Shown here: in pieces, positions 28,102-44,695 of the stretch
Numbering within the stretch: the first letter of the stretch is position 1
How the letters are laid out: every line of letters begins with the position of its first letter
Position numbers and translations under genes: made by a program
The notes under the pieces: generated by a model
The model's database searches: none
The model's input: the letters and a program-made list of their open reading frames with translations, nothing else
Told to the model about the DNA's origin: nothing
DNA from: Citrobacter freundii ATCC 8090 = MTCC 1658 = NBRC 12681
Lineage (GTDB): Bacteria; Pseudomonadota; Gammaproteobacteria; Enterobacterales; Enterobacteriaceae
Length of the DNA: 64,000 nucleotides
Direction of reading: 5' to 3'
Assembly: GCF_011064845.1 (NCBI RefSeq)
Contig: NZ_CP049015.1
Span: 1,984,001-2,048,000 of the forward strand

Positions 28102-30282
28102 TCAGAAGGTTAAGGCATAGTTCAGACCAAAGGTGCGGCCCCGGCCCTTGTACTCATACAGTGACGGACTGCCGTAGGTTGGGCTGTACAGCAGTGGCGC
28201 ACGTTGTCCCCACAGCGTGGTGTACTCTTCATTCAGCAGGTTTTCCACGCTAAAGGTCAGCTTACCCAACGGGAGCTGATAGCTGCCGATAAAGTCCATG
28301 GTGTTATAGCCATCCAGCTTATTGCCGCTGGCGTCGGTCAGATCAAATGTTTGCTGGCTCTGTACGCGTAAGGTCCACGGTTCTGGTGCCCAGCCGACCC
28401 ATGCGGTTGCTTTCGACGGTGAGGCCAGAGTCACATCCCATTTTTGCCATTTACCGTTCTGTTTCACTTCCGATTTAATAACATTGAAGTTGCCGCCCAG
28501 GCTCCAGTCCGTATCCGCAATGAAATAATCCACCGCGCCTTCAAGGCCATAAATGCGGCGATCGTCGGGTTGAACGTTAATGGTCATATCGCTGCGGTTG
28601 ATAACGATCGATTTATCCGAAGTCGAGTAGTAAGCGGCCAGTTGCGTGCGCAGACTATCGCCGGTGTAGCGCCATCCCAGTTCGTACGAGTTAACTTTAA
28701 TCCCTTCCAGACGTGAATCCGCCACGTTGACGCTGCGCTGGAGCTGGTAATGATCGCCAACCAGCGAATAGGTGCCGTTACCGTAATATTTCCCTGGATC
28801 CGGAAGCTCCACGCCCTGAGAGAAATTAAACCACGTTTGCTGACGGTCAGTCAGATGGGCGAGGATACCGGCGTTGAACAGGAAATTATCGTAATCGGTT
28901 TTGCCGCCCGGAATGGTATCGGCAGAGTTCGCAAGCCCGGTCGCGATTCCCTGCTGTTGAGCATAGCCAACGAAATCATCAACCTTGTTTTCGGTCCATT
29001 GATAGCGCACGCCGCCGCTGAGGGTAAAGATGTCGTTAATGTCATAGCTGTTTTGCAGGAAAGGCGCAAAGTTCGTGATGCTGTAACCGGGGTAACGCCC
29101 GGTGGTATAAGCGGTGCGGTTATCCATGCCGCCGGAGGGCAGGGACCAGGCCAGATCGAAGAATTTCTGATTGGAATCGAAGGTCTCGTGATCGGCATCG
29201 ATACCCCACGTCAGCTCCCAGTTATCCATCAACTGGCTGTTGAGGGTAATTTTGGCGCCAAACTGGTCTGTGTCCTGCTGTGATGCGGAGAAACTGGTGA
29301 CCTTACCTTTGCTGAGCGTCGGGAAAGGATAGAATTTCAGCGATTCGTCGCGGTAATAGATTTGGCTGACCAGGTTCTGGCCGAAAAAATCCGCATCTGA
29401 ATATTGCAGGCTGATCAGATGACGTTCGGTTCCGGGAATACGATCGGAATTCAGTCCGCTGCTGGTATAAGCTTTACCGTTTCCGGTTACGGCGGACATG
29501 TTCTCGCCGAGATCCAGCCCGTAATCATCATCCCCCTGGCTCTTGTAATACTGTGTAACCAGTTGCAACTGACGGTCGTCGTCAAGTTCAATCGTCCCGG
29601 TGCCCATCACGTCCAGACGATCGGAGTGCTGTAGCCCGGTTTGGGTGTTATCCAGCAGCAGGGCATCGTGATTACCGTCATACCAGCCGCCAAATCGTTG
29701 ATACGCGACGGACATACGCCCGGAAGCGCGATCTGTTCCTCCACTCACCGCCGCGGCAACGCGTTCATCATGATCGTTACTGTTGTTGAAGCCACTTTTG
29801 CTCCCCAGTTCGAGTTCTACTTCACGCTCCGGCTGGCCTTTTTTGGTGACGATGTTGATTAATCCGCCGGTACTGCCACCGCCATAAAGTGAGGTTGCGC
29901 CTGAAATGACTTCAATGTGCGCAATGTTAAACGGGTCAATGGAGTCAAGCTGACGGCTGTCGGTTCGCGAGGAGTTCAGACGGACACCGTCAATGAGCAC
30001 GACAATGGCGCGACCACGCATGTTCATGCCGTAGTTTGTACGCCCCTGGCTACTGACATCGATTCCTGGGATTAACTGAGCAAGAACATCCTTGAACTCT
30101 TTCCCCCCCTGAACCTGTTGTTCAATCTCGCTTCCTTCAATAACCCAGGTCGTTTGCGGCATTTCTGCCACGGTGCGTTGGCTACGGTTGGCGCTGACGA
30201 TGAGGTTCTCTTCCTCAGCCGCAATGGCCGGGAGGGTTAAAGACAACAGGAGAGGATTGAGCACCCAGAGACGCTTATTCAT
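28102..30282 (-). CDS. iutA: TonB-dependent ferric-siderophore receptor, IutA homologue
   Basis: A 726-residue outer-membrane receptor. After a signal peptide ending PAIAAEE, it has the plug domain (ENLIVSANRSQRTVAEMPQT ... IDGVRLNSSRTDSRQLDSID, GATSLYGGGSTGGLINIV) and a 22-strand barrel ending GRTFGLNYALTF with a terminal phenylalanine. Identity to aerobactin receptor IutA is high throughout, but no aerobactin genes are near, so xenosiderophore use is likely. E. coli has no gene here between ycfJ and comR. A Fur box lies 100 bases upstream. Confidence 0.9.
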   Translation of the reverse strand: MNKRLWVLNPLLLSLTLPAIAAEEENLIVSANRSQRTVAEMPQTTWVIEGSEIEQQVQGGKEFKDVLAQLIPGIDVSSQGRTNYGMNMRGRAIVVLIDGVRLNSSRTDSRQLDSIDPFNIAHIEVISGATSLYGGGSTGGLINIVTKKGQPEREVELELGSKSGFNNSNDHDERVAAAVSGGTDRASGRMSVAYQRFGGWYDGNHDALLLDNTQTGLQHSDRLDVMGTGTIELDDDRQLQLVTQYYKSQGDDDYGLDLGENMSAVTGNGKAYTSSGLNSDRIPGTERHLISLQYSDADFFGQNLVSQIYYRDESLKFYPFPTLSKGKVTSFSASQQDTDQFGAKITLNSQLMDNWELTWGIDADHETFDSNQKFFDLAWSLPSGGMDNRTAYTTGRYPGYSITNFAPFLQNSYDINDIFTLSGGVRYQWTENKVDDFVGYAQQQGIATGLANSADTIPGGKTDYDNFLFNAGILAHLTDRQQTWFNFSQGVELPDPGKYYGNGTYSLVGDHYQLQRSVNVADSRLEGIKVNSYELGWRYTGDSLRTQLAAYYSTSDKSIVINRSDMTINVQPDDRRIYGLEGAVDYFIADTDWSLGGNFNVIKSEVKQNGKWQKWDVTLASPSKATAWVGWAPEPWTLRVQSQQTFDLTDASGNKLDGYNTMDFIGSYQLPLGKLTFSVENLLNEEYTTLWGQRAPLLYSPTYGSPSLYEYKGRGRTFGLNYALTF

Positions 30283-30383
30283 TTGTATTCCTTTTAAAAA
30301 GAGTCGATCTGTTTTTGTTATGGCGGTAGAGAAACCGATGGTTACATTGTGAAACAGGCATTAAAACAAATGCGAATATTGCT

Positions 30384-30402
30384 GATAACAATTGTCGTTA
30401 TC
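30384..30402. promoter_or_regulatory. Fur box upstream of the iutA homologue
   Basis: GATAACAATTGTCGTTATC matches the 19-bp Fur consensus at 14 positions and is nearly palindromic. It lies about 100 bases upstream of the receptor start, so the gene is probably repressed when iron is plentiful. Confidence 0.75.
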
Positions 30403-30537
30403 AATACCCTTTACAAAAAATGATCGGATAACACGATGAAAACAATGAGAAATGTAGGGACAATGGAACGGGAATCTAACCGGGGGCTTTATCAGCTCCC
30501 GGGGGTGTTAGTACAGCGGGGGAATTGCGGGAAAGGG

Positions 30538-31173
30538 TTAAGCTTTGACGAGTTCGGGCCACAGCCGCAGGGTGGTACGTGCGATCTGCATCAGTTTTTC
30601 AAACGTTGCACCTTCACGGGCGCTGATCGACATACCTTGTAAAATACAGTTCAGGTATTCAGCCAGTTTTTGCACGTCACAGTAGGCGGGGATTTCACCT
30701 CGTTGCTGACGTTGATGAAGAAACTGAGTAAGCGTCTGTTCCTGCATTGCATGGCGGGATTTCACCGTGTGCGCAATATCACGGGAAGAGGCTGCCAGCG
30801 TCGCAGAAGTGTTAATCATGAAACATCCCGCCGGGGTGTCCTTGCTGGTAAAGCAGGTCGCTATGGCGGTGAAATAGTCTTCCAGTGCGGACTCAAGGCT
30901 TTTTTCTTCACAAAACAGTTGGGCTTCGTGTTTCGCCGCAAAGCGGGTGATGTAGCGGTCCAGTACGGCACGGAACAACCCTTCTTTATTGGTGAACTCC
31001 GCATACAGCGTGGGCGCTTTTGCGCCGGTAGCTTCTACGAGATCGGCGAGCGAGGTCGCTTCATATCCGTGCTGCCAGAAGAGTGTCATGGCCTTATCAA
31101 GCGCGGCTTCCCTGTCGAACACTTTTGGTCGGCCACGGCTTTTTTTTGCACAACCTGTCGTTTCAGTTGTCAT
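30538..31173 (-). CDS. comR: TetR-family copper-responsive repressor ComR
   Basis: A 211-residue TetR regulator: helix-turn-helix in the stretch YEATSLADLVEATGAKAPTL near residues 39-58, then a ligand domain of the TetR_C family with CFMINTSATL. It closely resembles E. coli ComR (YcfQ), which represses bhsA and responds to copper. The N-terminal dozen residues differ from E. coli. It is divergent from bhsA with about 240 bases between. Confidence 0.92.
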   Translation of the reverse strand: MTTETTGCAKKSRGRPKVFDREAALDKAMTLFWQHGYEATSLADLVEATGAKAPTLYAEFTNKEGLFRAVLDRYITRFAAKHEAQLFCEEKSLESALEDYFTAIATCFTSKDTPAGCFMINTSATLAASSRDIAHTVKSRHAMQEQTLTQFLHQRQQRGEIPAYCDVQKLAEYLNCILQGMSISAREGATFEKLMQIARTTLRLWPELVKA

Positions 31174-31416
31174 GGCGCCGATGTACCTTTGTTGGGTTTA
31201 TTGAACAACCATTATAAAAATATTCGACTGCACACTCCAGCGGATTCACGATAAAAATAAATTATATCTATTGTCATGAAAAATAAGACCTTTATATTTT
31301 ATATAACGATCATTATAAAAAAGTATTGACGTGTGACCTGGATCACATCTATGATTTACCTATCGATCGTTAAGTTAATCTTTCCGACACCCATTCATCT
31401 GCTAAAGGTCACTATC

Positions 31417-31674
31417 ATGAAAAACGTAAAAACCCTGTTTGTTGCTGCTGTTCTTAGCTCACTGTCATTTGCAAGCTTCGCCGCTGTTGAAGTTCAGTCC
31501 ACACCTGCGGGTCAAGAGAAAGTCGGTACTATTTCTGCGAATGCGGGGACTAACTTAGGTTCACTGGAAGACCAACTGGCGCAGAAAGCCGATGAGATGG
31601 GTGCGAAGTCTTTCCGTATTACTTCCGTTACCGGTCCTAACACCCTTCATGGGACTGCTGTTATCTACAAATAA
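31417..31674 (+). CDS. bhsA: BhsA, YhcN-family outer-membrane stress protein
   Basis: An 85-residue DUF1471 protein with a signal peptide ending ASFA and the family domain (VGTISANAGTNLGSLEDQLA ... FRITSVTGPNTLHGTAVIYK). The ATG at 31417 gives the E. coli length. BhsA lowers copper permeability and affects biofilm formation. The intergenic region holds paired TATAACGATCATTATA-like palindromic segments suited to ComR binding, which is inference. Confidence 0.95.
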   Translation: MKNVKTLFVAAVLSSLSFASFAAVEVQSTPAGQEKVGTISANAGTNLGSLEDQLAQKADEMGAKSFRITSVTGPNTLHGTAVIYK

Positions 31675-31709
31675 GATTTAACCCATCGCAATGCCACTGC
31701 GAGTTAAAT

Positions 31710-31748
31710 AAAAAACCCCCGCGGAATAAAATCCAGCGGGGGTTTTTT
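31710..31748. terminator. Bidirectional terminator between bhsA and ldtC
   Basis: AAAAAACCCCCGC pairs with GCGGGGGTTTTTT across 13 bases. The A-run and T-run on either side serve both convergent genes. Confidence 0.93.
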
Positions 31749-31760
31749 AATACGCTACGT

Positions 31761-32732
31761 TTACAGCGGTTGTTGAGCAACGTCGTGATGACGGGTCACA
31801 TCGACCGGCATGCCTGAGCGAATCTCCATCGCATGATCCATGACGGCGGTATCTGTTTGCGCCGCATTTTTAAATGTCTGCATGGACGCGTTCAACACGA
31901 TTGGCAACAGTTGCGGATCGTCATTGATTTTTTCGGACAGCGGCTGATGTACTTCTACTAGCCGCACGCCGTTAGGCTCAACGGATGCTTTGATCGGCGT
32001 ATTGATAATATTGACCTTAGTTCCGGGCGTTACCTGACGGAACAGGGTTTCGATATCACCGTCGCGCAGACGAATACAGCCGGAACTGACGCGCATGCCG
32101 ATGCCAAAGTCAGCATTGGTGCCGTGCAGCAGATAAACGCCGCCGTATGCCGCTAAGCGAATTGCATGATGGCCCATCGGGTTATCCGGACCGGCAGGTA
32201 CAACGGCAGGCAGGTCAATTCCGTTTGCTTTGTATCGCGCGCGGATATTTGCCGTCGGCGTCCAGGTGGGGTTGGCGCGTTTATCAGAAATGGTGGTTAC
32301 CATCGTAGGCGTCAGCGTGTCACCACCTAACTGGCCAATACCAATAGGATAAACGGTCACCGAATTGGTCCCCGGCTGGTAATAATAAAGACGCAGTTCG
32401 GCGAGGTTGATAACAATACCTTCGCGCGGGGCGTCAGGTAGCAGAGTTTGTAACGGTATAGTCAGCACGCTGCCCGGACGTGGTACGTAAGGGTCAACGC
32501 CGGGGTTGGCCTGCAGCAGCGCTAAAAAGCCGACATTATATTTTTTCGCAATCGCCTCCAGAGAACCGCCATTGTCTTCAACAACGTGAACGGTATTCTG
32601 GCCCACCAGACGGCTTCCCGGCGGTGGCAGCGGCCAGGTGTTTGCCTGAGCCGGAAGTGCTAACGCGAAGGTCGCTGCCAGCGTAAAAAACGCGAGCCAG
32701 CGAGAGAGTCGTTTATTGTTTAACATCACCAT
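31761..32732 (-). CDS. ldtC: L,D-transpeptidase LdtC
   Basis: A 323-residue periplasmic enzyme that attaches Braun lipoprotein to peptidoglycan. Signal peptide ends PAQA; a LysM domain follows (HVVEDNGGSLEAIAKKYNVG, near 48-67). The YkuD catalytic motif HGTNADFGIGMRVSSGCIRL near residue 199 holds the histidine and the nucleophile cysteine. Length agrees with E. coli YcfS. Confidence 0.95.
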   Translation of the reverse strand: MVMLNNKRLSRWLAFFTLAATFALALPAQANTWPLPPPGSRLVGQNTVHVVEDNGGSLEAIAKKYNVGFLALLQANPGVDPYVPRPGSVLTIPLQTLLPDAPREGIVINLAELRLYYYQPGTNSVTVYPIGIGQLGGDTLTPTMVTTISDKRANPTWTPTANIRARYKANGIDLPAVVPAGPDNPMGHHAIRLAAYGGVYLLHGTNADFGIGMRVSSGCIRLRDGDIETLFRQVTPGTKVNIINTPIKASVEPNGVRLVEVHQPLSEKINDDPQLLPIVLNASMQTFKNAAQTDTAVMDHAMEIRSGMPVDVTRHHDVAQQPL

Positions 32733-32838
32733 AAATCCATTGTTTTTACGTGGTTTTTATTATGTAAAAGTAAACGCGAATTATGGCGGTTTGCTGTGTC
32801 TGGAAGTGCAGGGAAGTGCAAAGAGTTTGTAAATTCAT

Positions 32839-32871
32839 CAGGCCGGGTGAGTGGTGTGCTCACCCGGCCTG
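32839..32871. terminator. Inverted repeat after mfd
   Basis: CAGGCCGGGTGAG (32839-32851) pairs perfectly with CTCACCCGGCCTG (32859-32871), a 13-bp stem starting five bases after the mfd stop. There is no clear T-run, so it may protect the mRNA rather than terminate. Confidence 0.65.
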
Positions 32872-32875
32872 TTCA

Positions 32876-36322
<3,447 letters not shown>

Positions 36323-36440
36323 TCGGTTGTCAGGTTCTCGTTTAGATATACATCTGATAAGCAATGTTCTTTATTATCCGTGATCGTTTCTCATAAGCAA
36401 ATTGATTCGCCCCCTGATGGGGGCAAAAAGCGCGTTGGGG

Positions 36441-37505
36441 TTAGCGCGAAACGACCGATAATGAAGGCGGGGAAAAAAGCAGGTCGGCCACTGTTTTTTG
36501 TGAAATTTTACGCACCAACAGGCCAAACAAGGTGCACAGCAGCAGGCAGGCGAATGGATACACCAGCAGCAGGGCCAGCTCTGCATATGCAGGCCAGGCG
36601 GCATGATTAATGTTGGGGATTAGCGTTAGGCTGAATAGCTCAACCAGAATTCGGTGGGTGGTGTAGATGGCGATGGTATTGGCACCAATCACGCTTAACG
36701 GGCCGGACTCGCGCATACCAAAGCGCAGCTCAAATTGATAAAACAGCTTCATGATCAGCACAATGGAAAGAAGAGAAAGTAATAGTGAGACATTTGCCAG
36801 CCACGCGACGATGGCGGCGATTGCGCTAACCAGAACAATGAGCGCATGGCGGCGCAGGGGCACCTCCTTAATCCATACCATCAGCGTTGCGCCAAACCAT
36901 GCACCGAGGCTGTACCAGGGCAGATTGCGAATCACGCTGTTCATTCCCCACCACGGCGTCGGGACAAAGTTGATCGTCACGCTCAGCGCCACAAATAACG
37001 CCAACAGCGGCACTGCCCAACGGCTGAAAATTTTACACAGAACAAAATAGACAATCAGCGCGTACAGATACCACAAGCTGGTACTGGCGGTCAGCATCCC
37101 GTGGGTAAAATCTGCGATCGAACCAGCATAAGCGGCGTTGGCAGCATGGCTCAGATCGCGCTGTGGGGCCAGCCAGTTATTGAGCGTCACTAACGCCAGC
37201 CATTGCACCACACCCCAGAGTATCAGCACCCAGGCAATACTCCAGATCCGTTTATCCACGCAGGTGGTCCACGGGACGCTATCAATGTAGCGACGGATCA
37301 GATATCCCGAAATAAAGAAAAAGACCGGCATGCGAAACGGCGCCAGGTACAAATTGAGGTAAATCCAGCATTTGCTCAGCAGCTCTGAAAGCGGATGCTG
37401 AAAAGTAGTGAGGTGCGGGTAAAATGTGATTACCGAGTGGTAAATCACCACCAGGCAGATACATAACCCTTTGATTTGATTAATCCATGGTTCTTTTTTA
37501 TTCAT
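36441..37505 (-). CDS. ycfT: YcfT, acyltransferase-3 family membrane protein
   Basis: A 354-residue inner-membrane protein with about ten hydrophobic segments. WINQIKGLCICLVVIYHSVI at the N-terminus holds the conserved histidine of acyltransferase family 3, and FRMPVFFFISGYLI the following arginine and F-F-I-SG motif. Such enzymes acylate extracytoplasmic sugars or lipids; the substrate of YcfT is not known. The ATG at 37505 matches the E. coli start region. Confidence 0.9.
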   Translation of the reverse strand: MNKKEPWINQIKGLCICLVVIYHSVITFYPHLTTFQHPLSELLSKCWIYLNLYLAPFRMPVFFFISGYLIRRYIDSVPWTTCVDKRIWSIAWVLILWGVVQWLALVTLNNWLAPQRDLSHAANAAYAGSIADFTHGMLTASTSLWYLYALIVYFVLCKIFSRWAVPLLALFVALSVTINFVPTPWWGMNSVIRNLPWYSLGAWFGATLMVWIKEVPLRRHALIVLVSAIAAIVAWLANVSLLLSLLSIVLIMKLFYQFELRFGMRESGPLSVIGANTIAIYTTHRILVELFSLTLIPNINHAAWPAYAELALLLVYPFACLLLCTLFGLLVRKISQKTVADLLFSPPSLSVVSR

Positions 37506-37646
37506 CGAGACGGCGTATCCATATTGTTGGTTATAGCCTGCCATCCTGCGCAACCTGCTGTGCGCTGTAATGCGTAACTGTCTGCATTTTGATTTTTTAA
37601 GATAAAGATCAGGGTCCAGGATGGAAGGGAAGAGGGACAGCTTTAG

Positions 37647-40904
<3,258 letters not shown>

Positions 40905-40993
40905 CAACAATAATACACGACAGCATTCATGCTGCATCAAGGCGTAGCCAACGCAGAGGCATCTTGAAGGATGACGTGTATCAAGGAGCGGTG

Positions 40994-41905
40994 ATGTATT
41001 ACGGATTTGACATCGGCGGGACCAAAATTGCGCTGGGCGTGTTTGATAAGCAACGTCGTCTGCAATGGGAAACTCGCGTCCCTACACCTCGCGACAGCTA
41101 CGACGCTTTCCTTGATGCGGTCTGCAATCTGGTGACGGAAGCTGACCAGCGTTTTGGTATCAAAGGTTCGGTCGGTATCGGGATTCCTGGCATGCCGGAA
41201 ACGGAAGACGGCACGTTGTACGCGGCCAACGTTCCTGCCGCTAGTGGCAAACCGCTCCGCGCAGATCTTAGCGCTCGCCTTGACCGCGATGTTCGTCTGG
41301 ATAACGATGCGAACTGTTTTGCTCTCTCCGAAGCCTGGGATGACGAGTTTACCCAATATCCGCTGGTGATGGGGTTGATCCTCGGTACGGGCGTTGGCGG
41401 CGGCCTGGTGCTTAACGGGAAATCCATCACCGGACGCAGCTATATCACCGGCGAGTTTGGTCATATTCGTTTGCCGGTTGATGCGCTGACGCTGATGGGC
41501 TTTGATTTCCCGCTGCGCCGCTGCGGATGCGGCCAACTGGGATGCATCGAAAGCTATCTTTCCGGCGGTGGATTTGCGTGGTTGTATCAGCATTACTACC
41601 ATCAACCGCTGGATGCCCGTGAAATTATCGCGTTGTGGGAGCAGGGCGATGAACATGCGCGTGCACACGTAGAACGCTATCTGGATTTGCTGGCGGTGTG
41701 TCTTGGGAATATCCTGACTATCGTCGATCCTGATTTGGTGGTGATTGGCGGAGGCTTATCGAATTTTACCGCTATTACGACGCAACTGACGGACCGACTG
41801 CCACGTCATCTGTTGCCGGTTGCCCGGGTACCGCGTATTGAGCAGGCACGGCACGGTGATGCCGGCGGGATGCGCGGGGCTGCTTTCCTACATCTTACCG
41901 ATTAA
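40994..41905 (+). CDS. nagK: N-acetyl-D-glucosamine kinase NagK
   Basis: A 303-residue ROK-family kinase that phosphorylates GlcNAc from wall recycling. ATP motif [14 protein letters not shown] at 5-18, catalytic [12 protein letters not shown] near 104, GTGVGGG near 133, and a zinc site C-x-CGxxGC ([12 protein letters not shown]) near 176. The ATG at 40994 with AAGGAG upstream gives the E. coli length. Confidence 0.96.
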   Translation: MYYGFDIGGTKIALGVFDKQRRLQWETRVPTPRDSYDAFLDAVCNLVTEADQRFGIKGSVGIGIPGMPETEDGTLYAANVPAASGKPLRADLSARLDRDVRLDNDANCFALSEAWDDEFTQYPLVMGLILGTGVGGGLVLNGKSITGRSYITGEFGHIRLPVDALTLMGFDFPLRRCGCGQLGCIESYLSGGGFAWLYQHYYHQPLDAREIIALWEQGDEHARAHVERYLDLLAVCLGNILTIVDPDLVVIGGGLSNFTAITTQLTDRLPRHLLPVARVPRIEQARHGDAGGMRGAAFLHLTD

Positions 41906-41920
41906 TACAAAGAGGTTGTT

Positions 41921-42742
41921 ATGCTGTCGCGTCGGGGTCATCGGTTAAGCCGCTTTCGTAAAAATAAACGCCATTTGCGCGATCGCCTGCGTCAACGAAT
42001 CTTTTTCAGAGACAGAGTGGTGCCGGAATTGATGGAAAAACCAAGAGTGCTGGTACTGACGGGAGCGGGAATCTCCGCTGAGTCAGGAATTCGAACCTTC
42101 CGCGCGGCGGATGGTCTCTGGGAAGAACATCGGGTTGAGGACGTTGCGACTCCGGAAGGATTTAGTCGAAACCCGGAACTGGTTCAGTCGTTTTATAACG
42201 CCCGTCGCCATCAATTGCAACAGCCAGAAATCCAGCCCAACGCGGCGCATATCGCACTGGCAAAACTCGAAGCCGAACTGGGCGACCGTTTTTTACTGGT
42301 GACGCAGAACATTGATAACCTGCATGAGCGTGCGGGCAGCCAGAACGTTATCCATATGCACGGCGAACTGCTCAAGGTTCGCTGCTCGCAAAGCGGGCAG
42401 ATTCTGGAATGGAAGGACGATGTGACCCCGGAAGATAAATGTCACTGCTGTCAATTTCCGGCACCGCTGCGACCACACGTGGTGTGGTTTGGTGAAATGC
42501 CGCTGGGCATGGATGAAATTTACATGGCGCTGGCAATGGCGGATGTATTCATTGCGATTGGCACATCGGGACATGTTTATCCGGCTGCGGGTTTTGTGCA
42601 TGAGGCGCGACTGCATGGGGCACATACGGTAGAACTAAATCTCGAACCGAGCCAGGTTGGCAGCGAGTTTGAAGAGAAGTATTACGGTCCGGCAAGCCAG
42701 GTGGTGCCAGAGTTTGTTGAGAAGTTATTGAAAGGTCTGTGA
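41921..42742 (+). CDS. cobB: NAD-dependent deacylase CobB (sirtuin)
   Basis: A 273-residue sirtuin removing acetyl and succinyl groups from lysines such as that of acetyl-CoA synthetase. [14 protein letters not shown] and TQNIDNLH form the NAD site; His in IHMHGE is catalytic; two C-x-C/CxxC-type cysteine groups (RCSQ and KCHCC) bind zinc. The basic N-terminal stretch ([20 protein letters not shown]) matches the long form. It is a few residues shorter at the C-terminus than in E. coli. Confidence 0.96.
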   Translation: MLSRRGHRLSRFRKNKRHLRDRLRQRIFFRDRVVPELMEKPRVLVLTGAGISAESGIRTFRAADGLWEEHRVEDVATPEGFSRNPELVQSFYNARRHQLQQPEIQPNAAHIALAKLEAELGDRFLLVTQNIDNLHERAGSQNVIHMHGELLKVRCSQSGQILEWKDDVTPEDKCHCCQFPAPLRPHVVWFGEMPLGMDEIYMALAMADVFIAIGTSGHVYPAAGFVHEARLHGAHTVELNLEPSQVGSEFEEKYYGPASQVVPEFVEKLLKGL

Positions 42743-42750
42743 ACACGGAT

Positions 42751-42829
42751 GGCGTAGGCCCGATAAGCGCAGCGCCATCGGGCAGTGATGATGCGCCGGA
42801 TGCGACGCTGGCGCGTCTTATCCGGCCTA
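42751..42829. repeat. REP/BIME element between cobB and potD
   Basis: Two REP units in opposite arrangement: GGCGTAGGCCCGATAAGCG ... GCCATCGGGC and GCCGGATGCGACGCTGGCG ... TTATCCGGCCTA. In E. coli this interval holds ycfZ and ymfA, which are missing here. Confidence 0.85.
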
Positions 42830-42841
42830 AGAGGAGGGCAA

Positions 42842-43888
42842 TTAGCGTCCTGCTTTCAGCTTCTGATAATACTCTTCATAGATAGCGCTGGCGGAACCGA
42901 CGTCGTTCTGCCATTCCCCTTTGTTGATGGTTTCTGCGTCAGGGTACAGGGTTTTATCATTTGCGACTTCAGGGCTTAACAGCTTACGTGCTGCCAGGTT
43001 TGGCGTCGGATAACCAATAGTTTCCGCAACTTCTTTCGCCACGTCCGGGCGCAGCAGGAAGTTAATCAGCTTCAGCGCACCTTCTTTGTTTTTCGCGTTA
43101 GCCGGAATAGACAGGCTATCCATCCAGAAAATGCCACCTTCTTTAGGCCATACCACTTCCAGCGGTGTACCTGCCTGACGCGCAACATACGCGGAGCCGT
43201 TCCATACCATCCCCAGATTGACTTCACCTTCCATATACGGGTTGGCCGGGTTGTCAGAGTTAAACGCCGCGACGTTAGGCATCAGCTTCTTCAGCTCGTT
43301 ATAGGCGGCTTCAATCTCTTTCGGGTCGGTAGTATTGCCGGAGTATCCCAGCTTGCGCAGCGCCATCTGGAACACTTCACGCGCATCATCCGTTAACAGC
43401 AGACTGCCTTTGTACTCCGGTTTCCATAGATCGGCCCAACTGGTGACGGTTTTCGGATCGATAGCATCGCTGTTTACGCCAATGGCCGTCGCACCCCAGA
43501 TATACGGGATGGAGTAGTCATTGTTCGGGTCAAACGGCTTGTTGAGCATTTCCGGATCGAGGTTGTGGAAGTTGGTCAACGTCGACTTGTCGATCTTCTG
43601 GATCATGCCTTCTTTACGCATTTTATCGACGTAATAGGTGGACGGAACCACCAGATCATATGCGCCGTCTTTATAGGTTTTGAGCTTGGCGTACATGGTT
43701 TCGTTCGACTCGTAGGTCGAATAGATAACCTTAATGCCGGTCTCTTTGGTGAACTGTTCCAGCAGTCCTGGCGGGACATACTCGGTCCAGTTATAGAAAT
43801 AGAGCGTGTTGTTGTCATTCGCGTGAGCGGCGCTCATGCCCAGTGCCAGAGCACCCGCCGCGAGCAGGTGGCGTGACCATTTTTTCAT
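42842..43888 (-). CDS. potD: Spermidine/putrescine-binding protein PotD
   Basis: A 348-residue periplasmic binding protein with a signal peptide (LLAAGALALGMSAAHA) and the type 2 fold (NTLYFYNWTEYVPPGLLEQF). It delivers spermidine to PotBC. Last gene of potABCD, 27 bases after potC. The second of two adjacent ATG codons gives the E. coli length. Confidence 0.97.
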   Translation of the reverse strand: MKKWSRHLLAAGALALGMSAAHANDNNTLYFYNWTEYVPPGLLEQFTKETGIKVIYSTYESNETMYAKLKTYKDGAYDLVVPSTYYVDKMRKEGMIQKIDKSTLTNFHNLDPEMLNKPFDPNNDYSIPYIWGATAIGVNSDAIDPKTVTSWADLWKPEYKGSLLLTDDAREVFQMALRKLGYSGNTTDPKEIEAAYNELKKLMPNVAAFNSDNPANPYMEGEVNLGMVWNGSAYVARQAGTPLEVVWPKEGGIFWMDSLSIPANAKNKEGALKLINFLLRPDVAKEVAETIGYPTPNLAARKLLSPEVANDKTLYPDAETINKGEWQNDVGSASAIYEEYYQKLKAGR

Positions 43889-43915
43889 CATTTAACGTCC
43901 CCTGAATTAAGGGCC

Positions 43916-44695
43916 TCAGCGGCCCTTGGTTTTATCACGTGCAATAAGCTGGCTGGCGATCACCATAACCAGCGACAGAACCAACAAAATGGTCGCCAGC
44001 GCGTTCACCTCTGGTGATACGCCGACTTTGACCATTGAGTAGATTTTTAATGGCAAAATTTCATAACCCGGTCCGGTAACGAAGGACGAAACGACGACAT
44101 CATCCATCGACAGCGTAAAGCTCAGCAACCAACCCGCAGCCACCGCAGGCATAGCCAGTGGCAGTATAATCTTGCGCAGAATAGTTACTTCGCTGGCACC
44201 CAAATCTTTAGCAGCCTCAAGCATGCGTACATCAAAACCTTTCAGGCGTGAGTAAACTGTCACCACCACAAAAGGCAGACAAAAAGTGATATGTGAGAAC
44301 AACAGCGACCAGAAACCCAGTTGAATGCCGATCAGCATAAACAGCACCAGCAGAGATATTGCCATCACAATATCTGGCGACATCATCACCACGAACAGCA
44401 TGCCACTGACGAACGGTTTACCGCGAAAACGGTAGCGGTACAGCGCAACCGCAGTGAGTGAGCCGATCAAGGTGGCAAACGTGGCGGATAGCACCGCCAT
44501 CGTCAGCGAGTGCTGCGCCGCCTGCAACAGGCTGTCGTTATTCATCAGCAGGCCGTACCATTTGGTAGTAAAACCCTGCCAGTTGATGCCGAAGCGCGAG
44601 CTGTTAAAGGAGTTCACAATCAGAATGATGATTGGAATATACAGATACGCGTAGATAGCGGTCATAAAACCGCCGCGGAGCAGTCGACCGATCAT
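43916..44695 (-). CDS. potC: Spermidine/putrescine permease PotC
   Basis: A 259-residue inner-membrane permease with six helices and the EAA loop (LEAAKDLGASEVTILRKIIL). It pairs with PotB. Its start overlaps the potB stop by four bases. The annotated E. coli protein is five residues longer. Confidence 0.96.
   Translation of the reverse strand: MIGRLLRGGFMTAIYAYLYIPIIILIVNSFNSSRFGINWQGFTTKWYGLLMNNDSLLQAAQHSLTMAVLSATFATLIGSLTAVALYRYRFRGKPFVSGMLFVVMMSPDIVMAISLLVLFMLIGIQLGFWSLLFSHITFCLPFVVVTVYSRLKGFDVRMLEAAKDLGASEVTILRKIILPLAMPAVAAGWLLSFTLSMDDVVVSSFVTGPGYEILPLKIYSMVKVGVSPEVNALATILLVLSLVMVIASQLIARDKTKGR

Noticed and set aside
28750-29283. Plus-strand frame of 177 codons inside the iutA homologue
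   Set aside because: Antisense shadow of a conserved receptor gene; no start signal or recognisable domain.
36409-36424. GCCCCC-TGAT-GGGGGC hairpin between ycfT and mfd as a terminator
   Set aside because: The stem is short, and the T-run lies on the wrong side for ycfT transcription.
40937-41668. Minus-strand frame of 243 codons opposite nagK
   Set aside because: nagK is conserved with all kinase motifs; the opposite frame has no family features.
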